A stretch of DNA of 22,283 bases from Bacteroidaceae bacterium. GTDB lineage: Bacteria; Bacteroidota; Bacteroidia; Bacteroidales; Bacteroidaceae. The stretch spans positions 1-22,283 of the forward strand of contig CABIXF010000052.1 of assembly GCA_902362595.1 (NCBI GenBank), given 5' to 3'. Under the pieces are notes generated by a model. It was not told where the DNA came from and ran no database searches. It saw only the letters and a list, made by a program, of their open reading frames with translations. This document shows, one piece after another, positions 8,110-15,932 of this stretch. A program made the translations under genes and the position numbers. Numbering within the stretch: the first letter of the stretch is position 1; each line of letters begins with the position of its first letter.

Positions 8110-8328
8110 CTAGCACGATGAATAAATTAGCAATAATATTCCATCAAACTTGATTACATCAGTATATCCCAGTATTTGATATATGTCTGAATATAAGTTC
8201 TTCATAAAGCATGGACCTCTCATATTCAACATTTTAATTCCATTTCTTAATTTAATTTTAGCTAATAATTGTTCCAACTTAATATAGAAAAACAATGAAA
8301 GTAAATAATTTATTAGTATCAGGCTTTA
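8110..8328 (-). pseudogene. Possible decayed STAS-like C-terminal fragment
   Basis: The minus strand is open here without a good start codon. The translated stretch LEQLLAKIKLRNGIKMLNMR, then GPCFMKNLYSDIYQILGYTD and VIKF, resembles the C-terminal half of a STAS (anti-sigma antagonist) domain, in which a helix with LL precedes GxK-x-L, a helix, and a final G(F/Y)-D-x-I/V-x-F. The N-terminal half with the phosphorylatable Ser is missing, and a stop at 8326-8328 closes the frame. The remaining 8021-8294 stretch shows no other gene. This is a low-confidence resemblance; it may be chance. Confidence 0.22.
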
Positions 8329-8416
8329 CCTTGTGTATGCTAAGTATCATTCGTCCGAACGACAACGTGAAGTCTTGAATTTATATTCTTTACCTTGTGT
8401 ATGCTAAGTATCATTC
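8324..8416 (+). repeat. Exact 29-bp direct repeat, period 64 bp, across the start of the WG-repeat gene
   Basis: Bases 8324-8352 are identical to 8388-8416. The first copy lies inside a short reading frame (ATG at 8295) that encodes MKVNNLLVSGFTLCMLSII and stops at 8376-8378. The second copy lies at the start of the WG-repeat gene. Removing one 64-bp unit joins the ATG at 8295 in frame to the WG-repeat gene and yields a normal signal peptide. Confidence 0.92.
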
Positions 8417-9711
8417 CCCAACCAATGGAAGCGCAGTTCTTTAAAAAGATAGGCAATATGCTTGAAGCTGTAGATAAAGCATTAGGTGGAGATACCTCGA
8501 AAAACAATACAGCAACAGAAAATGCCGAGACTGATTCCCCTCAAGTAAATAGAACTGTAAATGGCATACATCAGGCTACATTGTATGACAGGGATATAAC
8601 GATGAAATGTCCTGTAGTAACCAATCAGACCAAAGTAATAACAGTGGATGTGGCACCCAATATTTATGTAAATATGACACCTTATTCTGATGGGGTTGCT
8701 TTTGTGAAGGTAGACAAAAAATGTTTCTTTGTAGATACCTTAGGTAATAAAGTGCTTGATTTCAATTATAGCCTTCCTTTTATGCAGGAATATCCTCGTT
8801 TTTATCAGGGAGTTTGTCCTGTGAAAAAAAACATGGCAAAAAATATGTCATTAATAGACAAGGCAGGTAAGGTGGTCATGGAACTACCAGTATATAATTG
8901 CACGAACTTTGTAGATGGAGTAGCTGTTGGATTCTTATCTGTTACTAAAGGATATAGTAAAGTTACAAGAGCAGTTTATTTTAACACAAAAGGAGCACTT
9001 GTTTATAAAAATTTGATTGAAGATGTCAAATTTGGAACTTTGGAAGCTCTTCGTCCATTACGTGAAGGACTTGCAGCCCATTATAGCTATTCGAAACAAC
9101 TATATGGATTTAGGGATAAAGATGGGAATTTGGTTATTTCACCAAGCTATCCAAAAGTGCAAGATTTCAATGACGGACTGGCAGCTGTTCAGACAACAAG
9201 TGGGAAATGGGGCTACATTGACAAAACAGGTAAAATGGTAATTGAAGCAAAGTTCTCGTCAGAACCAAGTCCGTTCAGTGAAGGTTATGCAGTAGTGGAA
9301 AAACGGGATGGGAAAAAATGCTATATTGACAAACAAGGAAATGTTGTTTTTGACGGATTAAGAGATGCCTATTACTTCCATCATGGAAGAGCCTTTGTCC
9401 GTTTAGACAGGATGTCTAAATACACACTCGCCTTAATAGATAAAAATTTTAAAGTCGTTTCTGAGTTTCATACAGACTTGAATACTTTACCTTTAAAAGA
9501 TGCCGTATCTTATTCTGAAAATGATATTTTGGTAAGTAATTGTTTCGTAACCGAAATGGGAGATATGATTTTGGGAGCAGAACACTTAAAAAATCATTTT
9601 TCAGACGGATTGACTTATTGTATTGTTTTAAAAGAAGGAGGAAAAACCACTTGCGGTTGTATTAATCGTAAAGGTGAATTCGTCTTTATATTTAAAGAAT
9701 CTGAATTCTAG
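8401..9711 (+). CDS. WG-repeat protein with a disrupted signal peptide
   Basis: 436 aa from the ATG at 8401 (an in-frame TTG lies at 8395 and another ATG at 8425). The protein is built of about six or seven WG-type beta repeats with the pattern F.DGLA.V...GK(W/C)GYIDK.GK.VI (for example GKWGYIDKTGKMVIEAKF and KKCYIDKQGNVVF), typical of WG_beta_rep proteins, which form propeller- or solenoid-like surfaces and are usually exported. The present N-terminus, MLSIIPQPMEAQFFKKIGN, is only the tail of a signal peptide. The start appears at 8295 (MKVNNLLVSGFTLC), but a 64-bp repeat unit shifts the frame between the two. As it stands the product probably stays in the cytoplasm or is poorly made. It ends before a long terminator hairpin. 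Confidence 0.82.
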   Translation: MLSIIPQPMEAQFFKKIGNMLEAVDKALGGDTSKNNTATENAETDSPQVNRTVNGIHQATLYDRDITMKCPVVTNQTKVITVDVAPNIYVNMTPYSDGVAFVKVDKKCFFVDTLGNKVLDFNYSLPFMQEYPRFYQGVCPVKKNMAKNMSLIDKAGKVVMELPVYNCTNFVDGVAVGFLSVTKGYSKVTRAVYFNTKGALVYKNLIEDVKFGTLEALRPLREGLAAHYSYSKQLYGFRDKDGNLVISPSYPKVQDFNDGLAAVQTTSGKWGYIDKTGKMVIEAKFSSEPSPFSEGYAVVEKRDGKKCYIDKQGNVVFDGLRDAYYFHHGRAFVRLDRMSKYTLALIDKNFKVVSEFHTDLNTLPLKDAVSYSENDILVSNCFVTEMGDMILGAEHLKNHFSDGLTYCIVLKEGGKTTCGCINRKGEFVFIFKESEF

Positions 9712-9774
9712 TTATTTATAAGAAGCTGTAAAAAAGAGCAAACATCCACTTCTTAAAAACGAAGAATATAAATT

Positions 9775-9827
9775 AAACTGTGTCAGCAAGGGGTCAAGTA
9801 TAAACTTTGCTAACACAGTTTTTTTAC
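9775..9827 (+). terminator. Intrinsic terminator after the WG-repeat gene
   Basis: A long stem pairs AAACTGTGT (9775-9783) with ACACAGTTT (9813-9821), extended inward by AGCAAG (9785-9790) against CTTTGCT (9805-9811), and runs into seven or more T. It lies 63 nt after the stop of the WG-repeat gene. Confidence 0.85.
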
Positions 9828-9845
9828 ATCTTCAAATCTACTTAT

Positions 9846-9876
9846 TTTCATCAAAGCAAAAACAAAGCTAACTTTG
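9846..9876 (+). promoter_or_regulatory. Bacteroidetes-type promoter for the beta-lactamase gene
   Basis: TTTC (9846-9849), a 19-nt spacer and TAACTTTG (9869-9876) match the TTTG / TAnnTTTG consensus, with the -7 element perfect. The predicted start of transcription is about 19 nt before the ATG. The -7 element is part of a 6-bp inverted repeat (ACAAAG-ctaa-CTTTGT, 9862-9877) that could be an operator. Confidence 0.7.
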
Positions 9877-9901
9877 TACAAATCAATCTTAACTGTACAA
9901 T

Positions 9902-10792
9902 ATGAAAACAAGCTACCTGATTCTTTTATTGCTCCTACTCCCTATCCCTTCCTTGGCTGGCAATCGTCTTCAAGAACTATATTCAAATATCAATCATTTT
10001 ATCGCACAGCAAAAGGCAGAAATAGGAGTGGCAATTATCGCAGAGGGAAAAGACACCCTCACCATAGGAAACAATCACCACTATCCCCTGATGAGTGTGT
10101 TCAAATTACATCAGGCATTAGCTGTTGGAAATTATTGTGAAAAACATCGGATATCCTTTGACACCCTACTCACTGTAAGCAAAACGGACCTCAAACGCGA
10201 TACGTATAGCCCACTAAGAGACCAACATCCCAATGGAGGGAAATTCTCGCTCAAACAATTGATGCAATATACTCTTCATCTGAGTGACAACAATGCATGC
10301 GACATTTTATTTAGATTTATGGGAGGCCCCGATGTGACCGACCGTTACATTCGAAGTTTGGGTATCAAAGATTTCTCCGTTCAGCATACGGAAGAGGATA
10401 TGCACCGCAACCTGAATCTTTGCTACCAGAACTGGAGTACGCCTCTCGCCACTGCAGAAGTCATTGAGGCCTTACTCACCCGTCCCTTGTTCGACAAGGA
10501 ACATCAGGAATTTATAAAAAAATCCCTTATCACCTGTCAGACCGGAAAAAGTAGAATAGTCCGTCCTTTACAAGATAAAAATGTGATTGTAGGACACAAA
10601 ACCGGTACCGGAGACTATAACAAATCCGGACAACTCATTGCAATCAATGATGCCGGATTTATAGTGTTTCCAGACGGACGTCGTTATACGTTGGTAGTAT
10701 TCGTCAAAAATTCTCAGGAAAATCCTGAACATACCGAAGTAATCATCGCACACATTTCAGAAATGGTTTATCAGGCTTTCTCCAAACCCTGA
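9902..10792 (+). CDS. Class A beta-lactamase, Bacteroidetes subclass A2 (CepA/CblA/CfxA-like)
   Basis: 296 aa, the usual size for the family. The enzyme opens the beta-lactam ring by a serine acyl-enzyme route in the periplasm. A Sec signal (MKTSYLILLLLLLPIPSLA-G) ends near residue 19. All active-site motifs are present: S65-V-F-K68 (S70xxK73 of the standard numbering), S128-D-N130, an omega-loop segment TEEDMHRN with Glu164 as the likely general base, and H232-K-T-G-T-G237. The EExMH...CYxNW...TP pattern is characteristic of the A2 group (CfxA, CepA, CblA, PER). The spectrum cannot be told from sequence by eye. It has its own promoter 26 nt before the ATG, suggesting constitutive expression unless the inverted repeat over the -7 element is an operator. 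Its 3' end overlaps the convergent kinase-fusion gene by 22 bp. Confidence 0.93.
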   Translation: MKTSYLILLLLLLPIPSLAGNRLQELYSNINHFIAQQKAEIGVAIIAEGKDTLTIGNNHHYPLMSVFKLHQALAVGNYCEKHRISFDTLLTVSKTDLKRDTYSPLRDQHPNGGKFSLKQLMQYTLHLSDNNACDILFRFMGGPDVTDRYIRSLGIKDFSVQHTEEDMHRNLNLCYQNWSTPLATAEVIEALLTRPLFDKEHQEFIKKSLITCQTGKSRIVRPLQDKNVIVGHKTGTGDYNKSGQLIAINDAGFIVFPDGRRYTLVVFVKNSQENPEHTEVIIAHISEMVYQAFSKP

Positions 10793-12069
10793 TAAACTCC
10801 TTTCACAAGCTGACAGGCCGTTTTCAAATCAATCGTTCCAGTGTTCAGCATCAGATTGTAATGATGCGGTTCCCCCCATTTCATGCCTGTATAATACTCA
10901 TAGTGATGAACCCGGTTACGGTTTACCCGCTTGATTTCAGCTTCCGCATTTTCCCGGGCAATGCCATATTCTTCCACACAACGGTTCACCGCGCTGGCTA
11001 CATCCGAGTAACAAAACACTTTCAACACTTTCGGATAATCCTTCAATACGAAATCCGCACAACGGCCCACGATGATGCAGGATTCTTTGGCGGCCAGTTC
11101 CTGAATAATCTTGCTCTCGGACACGAACAACACATCATCCGATGAAAGGCTGGACTCGAGTGGGCGTTCACTGTTCTTCGAAAGAATGCATTTCAACCAG
11201 AAAGAAGGGATAGACTGTTCATTCTTCACAATGTACTGCTCATCCATTCCGCTACGCTGGGCAGCCAGCTGGATAAACTCCTTGTCATACAGCTTAAGAC
11301 CGAGTTCCTTCGAAAGCATCTCGCCCAGCAAATGTCCTCCACTTCCATACTCACGCGCAATGGTAATCACAATATGCTGTCCTTGAGCCATAGCCGCTTT
11401 TTCCCGCACAGAAGAATCTGTAATCCATTTATCCAAGAATTGATAATACGGGCTTACAAAATGCACAATCGGACCTACTACCAACGCCGAAATCACGGTT
11501 CCTTCACGTACCCCATAGATTCCCGACATGAAAATCAAGGACAACAAGCAAGCAAGGACGACCAGAGTCACATCAAATCCCAGCTTCACATAGCCAAACT
11601 CTCCACGGAACCTTTTCGTGATGACGTTCACAAAATATTCCCCGGCCATCATGGCTGCATTTGCCTTTACCTCCAGTGCGATACCTACGGCCAGAATCAC
11701 ACAACCTATCAGCAAGGCAATAATCATATATACATAAGTTTCCGGGTGCAGCCAGAACAACACATAGTGCATACAAATATCAATAAACGTACCGAAACAG
11801 AAAGAAATGGGAATCTGTAGGAGGTACATCCGCAAATCGGATTTCAATTCCTGGCGTGACATCAGAAACGGCTCCAGCACCACAAACAGAAGGTTCAACA
11901 GGATGGTCCACTGTCCGATGGTCAAAGGAGTAAACATACTCAATACATACGTCACACTCGTAATCGGAGACGTACCCAGCAAAGCCTTGGTAATGAAGGC
12001 AATTCCAAGCGCGTTCACAAACAAAGAAACGCAAAACAACAGGTAGCGTCTAAAAAGAAATACATTCAT
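10771..12069 (-). CDS. Membrane domain (YczE/DUF6198-like) fused to a cytidylate-kinase-like domain
   Basis: 432 aa. Residues 1-215 carry about five hydrophobic segments (for example YLLFCVSLFVNALGIAF, WTILLNLLFVVLEPFL, MIIALLIGCVILAVGIAL, LVVLACLLSLIFM) and the GTSP motif after the first helix typical of YczE/YitT-like membrane proteins. Residues about 231-432 are a cytidylate kinase-like nucleotide-binding domain: ITIAREYGSGGHLLGEML in the P-loop position, LYDKEFIQLAA, IIVGRCADFVL, NRNRVHHYEYYTG and LMLNTG. The classical Walker-A Lys is absent, as is usual for this sub-family. Substrate and phosphate acceptor are unknown. It is divergent from the AraC-family gene and convergent, overlapping, with the beta-lactamase gene. 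No strong promoter is seen; a GAAATTTG on the minus strand (12095-12102) is a weak -7 candidate. Confidence 0.85.
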   Translation of the reverse strand: MNVFLFRRYLLFCVSLFVNALGIAFITKALLGTSPITSVTYVLSMFTPLTIGQWTILLNLLFVVLEPFLMSRQELKSDLRMYLLQIPISFCFGTFIDICMHYVLFWLHPETYVYMIIALLIGCVILAVGIALEVKANAAMMAGEYFVNVITKRFRGEFGYVKLGFDVTLVVLACLLSLIFMSGIYGVREGTVISALVVGPIVHFVSPYYQFLDKWITDSSVREKAAMAQGQHIVITIAREYGSGGHLLGEMLSKELGLKLYDKEFIQLAAQRSGMDEQYIVKNEQSIPSFWLKCILSKNSERPLESSLSSDDVLFVSESKIIQELAAKESCIIVGRCADFVLKDYPKVLKVFCYSDVASAVNRCVEEYGIARENAEAEIKRVNRNRVHHYEYYTGMKWGEPHHYNLMLNTGTIDLKTACQLVKGVYQGLEKA

Positions 12070-12143
12070 ATATCATCTGCTTTTATAAACGCCGCAAATT
12101 TCTGTCTATTTTTCCGCTTCTCAATCATAAATGAGCAACCAAT

Positions 12144-12175
12144 TTTGGTCGAAAACGAAACAAAACTTACTTTTG
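12144..12175 (+). promoter_or_regulatory. Near-perfect Bacteroidetes promoter for the AraC-family gene
   Basis: TTTG (12144-12147), a 20-nt spacer and TACTTTTG (12168-12175) match the consensus at every fixed position. Transcription should start about 10 nt before the ATG at 12192, giving a very short leader. A 6-bp inverted repeat (ACAAAA-cttac-TTTTGT, 12160-12176) covers the -7 element. Confidence 0.82.
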
Positions 12176-12191
12176 TAAAAAAATTGGCGCA

Positions 12192-13091
12192 ATGGACAGA
12201 CTACTGACAGAAATTATGAAAGAATCGGGCCAAAAGGCCGGAAACACCTTGTTTATCCAAATAAAGTATCCTCATTTTCTGGCAAACTCCATCGTCATCA
12301 AACAAGGATTCTTCTTCCTGCTCGTCACAAACGGAACAACGGCCATTACCGATGCCTTCCATCGCTATACACTTTCCGCCAACCAGCTACTGGTACTTAC
12401 CCCCAGTACCGAGAGTATGCTGTCCGATGCCAGCTCCGATTTCTCCATGTCGGCCCTGTACATCAATCCCGATTATTTTGACAGCCTGCCCGACGGACAA
12501 CCCGTGTACAATCAAGTGGCCCGCTACCTGGGCAACTACCAGCTTCCCATTTTTCGTCTTCAAGATGCCCCTGCTGAATACATGCAAAAAACGATGTCAC
12601 TCTTTTCCGAGCAGTTGAAAACCATGCAGCTGTATCAGGACGGTATCATCCGCCATCTGTGCAGTTTTCTTCTCCTGCAAATCACGGATGCCCTCTGCCA
12701 GGAAAACCGGAATACTCCGGTCTGCGTAAAACGTTCCAACGAGATTTTCCGCAATTTCAAGAAACTGCTGGTACACCATTACCGGGAAGAACACACCATC
12801 CAGTTCTATGCCGACCAGCTCCACATCTCAACCACCTATCTTTCCCGTATTGTCAAAGACCTGACAGGGCATACTGTCTGCTTTCATGTGTCGGAACTCC
12901 TATGTGCAGATGCCCGGAAACTACTGGAATGTACTGACATGGATATCAAAGAAATTGCCGACTACCTAGGGTTCTCTGACCAGTCGGTATTCGGCAAATT
13001 TTTTATTCGGAAAACCGGCCTTTCTCCTCTGAAGTTCCGGATGCGAAAAGAAACAAAGCCCCAAAAAGAGAAAACCGAGATACAGACTTAA
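12192..13091 (+). CDS. AraC-family transcriptional regulator
   Basis: 299 aa. Residues 1-165 form a cupin-like sensing domain (LFIQIKYPHF, KQGFFFLLVTNGTTAITD, LSANQLLVLTP), and residues about 185-290 the AraC/XylS DNA-binding domain with two helix-turn-helix motifs: TIQFYADQLHISTTYLSRIV (about 202-221) and DIKEIADYLGFSDQSVFGKF (about 251-270), followed by the family signature FIRKTGLSPLKFR. The ligand is not predictable. It is divergent from the membrane/kinase fusion gene, which is the likeliest target together with its own promoter. By eye the coding sequence is richer in G and C than the flanking fimbrillin and caspase regions. Its stop codon overlaps that of the convergent SDR gene by sharing the bases TTAA. 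Confidence 0.9.
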   Translation: MDRLLTEIMKESGQKAGNTLFIQIKYPHFLANSIVIKQGFFFLLVTNGTTAITDAFHRYTLSANQLLVLTPSTESMLSDASSDFSMSALYINPDYFDSLPDGQPVYNQVARYLGNYQLPIFRLQDAPAEYMQKTMSLFSEQLKTMQLYQDGIIRHLCSFLLLQITDALCQENRNTPVCVKRSNEIFRNFKKLLVHHYREEHTIQFYADQLHISTTYLSRIVKDLTGHTVCFHVSELLCADARKLLECTDMDIKEIADYLGFSDQSVFGKFFIRKTGLSPLKFRMRKETKPQKEKTEIQT

Positions 13092-13864
13092 GGATGATAA
13101 TTCCATCCACAATCATTATGATATATCATCAGCCGACTCATACCTCCATCCACCGTGATATTTTCTCCATTGATAAAAGAGTTGCGTTCGTCACAAAGGA
13201 AAGCCACCACCCGCACAATGTCCATGGGTTCTCCCACTCTACCCGAAGGATGCTGTTTCAAATCCCCCTGACTATACACAGGCTGATACACCTCCTCTTT
13301 ATGGTAAGCACCCGTATCAATCCATCCGGGAGCAATAGAATTTACACGTGCAATTCCAGCCAGACTCACAGCCAAAGCATGAGTCAATGCCGTAATGCCA
13401 CCTTTAGCCGCCGTATAGCTTTCAGTATTGGGCTGCGATTGAAAAGCACGAGTGGACGAAAGATTTACGATAGAGCCTAATCCCTGAAAATGATCCTTAA
13501 AAAGTTTTGAGAGCATATAAGGAGCTGCCACTCCGACACGCTGCACATACAAGAAATCATCATAATCACATCCTTCCAGAATTCCTCCATGCATCAGGCA
13601 AGCATTATTGACAAGACAATGAATGCCTTCGGGATGTTCATCCAGTACCCTACGGTCAAAATCCTCCAAGACCTGTTTCTCTGCCACATCTCCCGCATAT
13701 CCTGTTACCTGCCAGCCATATCCGCGCATCCGTTCCATCTGCGTATGAACCCCTTGCACATCACAATCTACAAAATATACCGCATCACCCTGCGAAGCAA
13801 AATATTCTACTATACAACGGCCGATGCCTCCAGCACCGCCCGTTACTACTATTGTCCTGCTCAT
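13088..13864 (-). CDS. Short-chain dehydrogenase/reductase coupled to a fimbrillin-like gene
   Basis: 258 aa, classical SDR length. The Rossmann dinucleotide motif TGGAGGIG lies at 8-15, FVDCD places an acidic residue (D33) after beta-2 so NAD is the likely cofactor, then VNNAC (85-89), a catalytic Ser at 136 or 137 (NLSSTRAF), Tyr150 and Lys154 (YTAAK), and APGWIDTGAY plus GENITVDGGMS at the C-terminus. The helix-4 Asn of the catalytic tetrad is replaced: the usual N lies at the Gly111 of RVGVAAP. Substrate unknown; the overall look is of a 3-oxoacyl-reductase or sugar/steroid dehydrogenase type. The start is only 3 nt after the stop of the fimbrillin-like gene, so it is translated from the same transcript. 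Confidence 0.88.
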   Translation of the reverse strand: MSRTIVVTGGAGGIGRCIVEYFASQGDAVYFVDCDVQGVHTQMERMRGYGWQVTGYAGDVAEKQVLEDFDRRVLDEHPEGIHCLVNNACLMHGGILEGCDYDDFLYVQRVGVAAPYMLSKLFKDHFQGLGSIVNLSSTRAFQSQPNTESYTAAKGGITALTHALAVSLAGIARVNSIAPGWIDTGAYHKEEVYQPVYSQGDLKQHPSGRVGEPMDIVRVVAFLCDERNSFINGENITVDGGMSRLMIYHNDCGWNYHP

Positions 13865-13867
13865 AAG

Positions 13868-14749
13868 TTAACCGATAACAACCTCTCCATCGGCTGTCAC
13901 CTGATCTTCCCAAGCCCCGATAGAGCCTCCTGAAACACTAATACTGTCACGTCCTATCTTTAATGTAAGACTACAACATTTTCCTCCTTCCAATTCTGAC
14001 TGCGAATGGCCCAACTGACGTAACAATTCATCGAGGAGTATTCTTTTCGTCTCCCCGTTGACACGCACGTCCAGTGTTATTCCATCTGTAGTTTGTGGAA
14101 CAAGATAAAACGACGCAGAAACTCCCGTAGAAATATAGTCACCTGTTATATTCTTCACACTTTCAATGCTTCCCTTGGCAGCATCTACCACACAAGTTGT
14201 TTTGGCATGAAGGGTCAGTGAAAGTTCCCGAAGATCATCCGCTGTATATCCATTTCCTGGTTCAAACGTCAGAATCAAATGATGCAAAGCATGTACAAAA
14301 GTCATGGAAACAGGTTCGGCCGTTCCTACTGCCACCGTTTTTGCAGGAGCTAAAAGTAAGTCTGCCTCAGAAGTTTGCAAACTATTAAATTCAAATGTCC
14401 CTTCTTCTCCTACCATTTGCTTGGGATAGCAAGAAGCAAATGTCACCTGTTTCACATTTTCGGCCAGGCCTAGCTTGCCCCAGGTAAGAACCTCAGAATC
14501 ATACGCAAAATCAGTAGCAACCGTAGAAATTCCATTTCCACCTACAAAAAGTGACAAGACATCGCCTTTTGAAAAGTTACCACTCCCATCCGTAGCCAAT
14601 TGCGGAGCACGTGACTGCGGCGCTACATTAGCCAAAATCGTAATCGTATTTCCCGAAGGCAATTTATCCTTTTCCGGTACATCTTTAGAACAAGCTGTCA
14701 GTGCCAACGCTACAGCCATCAACGCATAAAAATAATTTTTTCTCATCAT
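13868..14749 (-). CDS. Fimbrillin-family (Mfa/FimA-like) lipoprotein
   Basis: 293 aa. Signal and lipobox are clear: KNYFYALMAVALALTAC with Cys20, followed by SKD. The start could be either of two adjacent ATG codons (14749 or 14746). Mature sequence has the fimbrillin look: an early Arg after a short linker (APQSRAPQL), W/Y-rich beta strands, the conserved MTFVHALHHLILTFEPG segment near the middle, and a C-terminal IGAWEDQVTADGEV strand that closes typical fimbrillin-like domains. In this superfamily an N-terminal processing event after Arg allows strand-exchange polymerisation of pili; whether this protein polymerises is unknown. It starts 22 nt after the IdeS-like gene and is followed after 3 nt by an SDR. 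Confidence 0.86.
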   Translation of the reverse strand: MMRKNYFYALMAVALALTACSKDVPEKDKLPSGNTITILANVAPQSRAPQLATDGSGNFSKGDVLSLFVGGNGISTVATDFAYDSEVLTWGKLGLAENVKQVTFASCYPKQMVGEEGTFEFNSLQTSEADLLLAPAKTVAVGTAEPVSMTFVHALHHLILTFEPGNGYTADDLRELSLTLHAKTTCVVDAAKGSIESVKNITGDYISTGVSASFYLVPQTTDGITLDVRVNGETKRILLDELLRQLGHSQSELEGGKCCSLTLKIGRDSISVSGGSIGAWEDQVTADGEVVIG

Positions 14750-14771
14750 CGATTTTTATCTTAGTTTTTAT

Positions 14772-15932
14772 TTATTTTATCTCTGGAAATGCTTTCTGCC
14801 AGATATCCTGTCGCAAATCAACCAAGGTCAAAGTACACACCATCGATTTTCTTTTTACCGGTGTTCCATCCACATTATCCAGCGGAGCAATGTAAGTTTC
14901 CCGCGTTCCGGTTCCTTCATATACTACTTTAAAACGCCTGAGAGACGCATGGTTGGGTTCATCTTCTGCGGAATTATTATCACAAAAATACAAGTAAGCC
15001 ACATTTCCTTCCGCATCAAATTCAGCCCCCCAAACAGTCATGGCATGAAGTCCTTCATTCGCATTTGAAAAACCATATACAGAGAAACCTATCGCTTTAT
15101 GGTTTCGGAAAGCATCCTTCATCCAATCATTGAAATTCTTTTTCGACATGTTGTAAGTGTCTGTTGCCACAACATCTTTCTTTGAAAATACTTGACAAAA
15201 GAATCCCGGAAAACTTTCATCATTACTCGCATTTAAATTTTTTTTGTCGCCATTAATGAACCAGTTCACTCCTCCAGTTTCCCAACTTCCTTTATTGGGA
15301 TACATTCTTTTAAAAAAATTGAACACCTCACTGTGCTGCTGGTCAGTTTCTGTCATTTTCCGATATCCCTTGGGACAAGGATTTCCTGGATATTTTACTT
15401 CGTATGCCTCTATGTATTTACGATTGTGTTCAATCCACCAATGAAGCAAATTAGACGCTGTTGCAGCCCAACACATATTACGGTCTCCCACATAACCGAA
15501 AGTCTTATTACAGTCATACCATCCACATCCCTCTTTCCAGGTGAGATAATTCTCGTCATTGAGCAAATCTATTTCTTTATAATCATATCGGAACCACTCC
15601 CCTTCCGGAAATTTAGTAATCCACGTATTGATAGACAACGTTTGCACTTTATCTTTACCCGGAAAATCCGGAGAGGTTATGCCATACACCCAACGGTTTT
15701 GATTAGCAAATTCCATATCTCCTCCGCTTACCTCAGTCGATTTCAATGTCAGATTAAGAGTTGTCTGCATACCTGAAGAAAATGACCGAACACCTGAAGG
15801 CAGCTGATAAATCACAGACTTACCTCCGGAGGTCAGACGAAGCAAGCCCTCTTCGGACTGATAAGCTTTAGCATCTTGTGGTAGGACAATAACTGAAAGG
15901 TACGTACATCCTTCCGCTGAGGAATAATCCAA
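14772..15932 (-). CDS. IdeS/Mac-like (C66) cysteine peptidase, 3' part of a frameshifted gene
   Basis: The open frame has 386 aa but starts at a TTG with no plausible start site, so it is the downstream half of a gene begun at 16543. Its first about 65 residues continue the fimbrillin-like domain (LSVIVLPQDAKAYQSEE, then VIYQLPSGV). The peptidase domain follows at about 105-385: GCGWYDCNKTF, then DRNMCWAATASNLLHWW with catalytic Cys154, GLHAMTVWG with catalytic His296 and FCDNN with Asp318. This is the motif set of streptococcal IdeS/Mac immunoglobulin-degrading enzymes. The catalytic residues are intact. The likely role is cleavage of a host or mucosal protein at the cell surface; immunoglobulin as substrate is inference. 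A single-nucleotide change near 15890-15930 would restore one long protein of about 590 aa. Confidence 0.85.
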   Translation of the reverse strand: MDYSSAEGCTYLSVIVLPQDAKAYQSEEGLLRLTSGGKSVIYQLPSGVRSFSSGMQTTLNLTLKSTEVSGGDMEFANQNRWVYGITSPDFPGKDKVQTLSINTWITKFPEGEWFRYDYKEIDLLNDENYLTWKEGCGWYDCNKTFGYVGDRNMCWAATASNLLHWWIEHNRKYIEAYEVKYPGNPCPKGYRKMTETDQQHSEVFNFFKRMYPNKGSWETGGVNWFINGDKKNLNASNDESFPGFFCQVFSKKDVVATDTYNMSKKNFNDWMKDAFRNHKAIGFSVYGFSNANEGLHAMTVWGAEFDAEGNVAYLYFCDNNSAEDEPNHASLRRFKVVYEGTGTRETYIAPLDNVDGTPVKRKSMVCTLTLVDLRQDIWQKAFPEIK

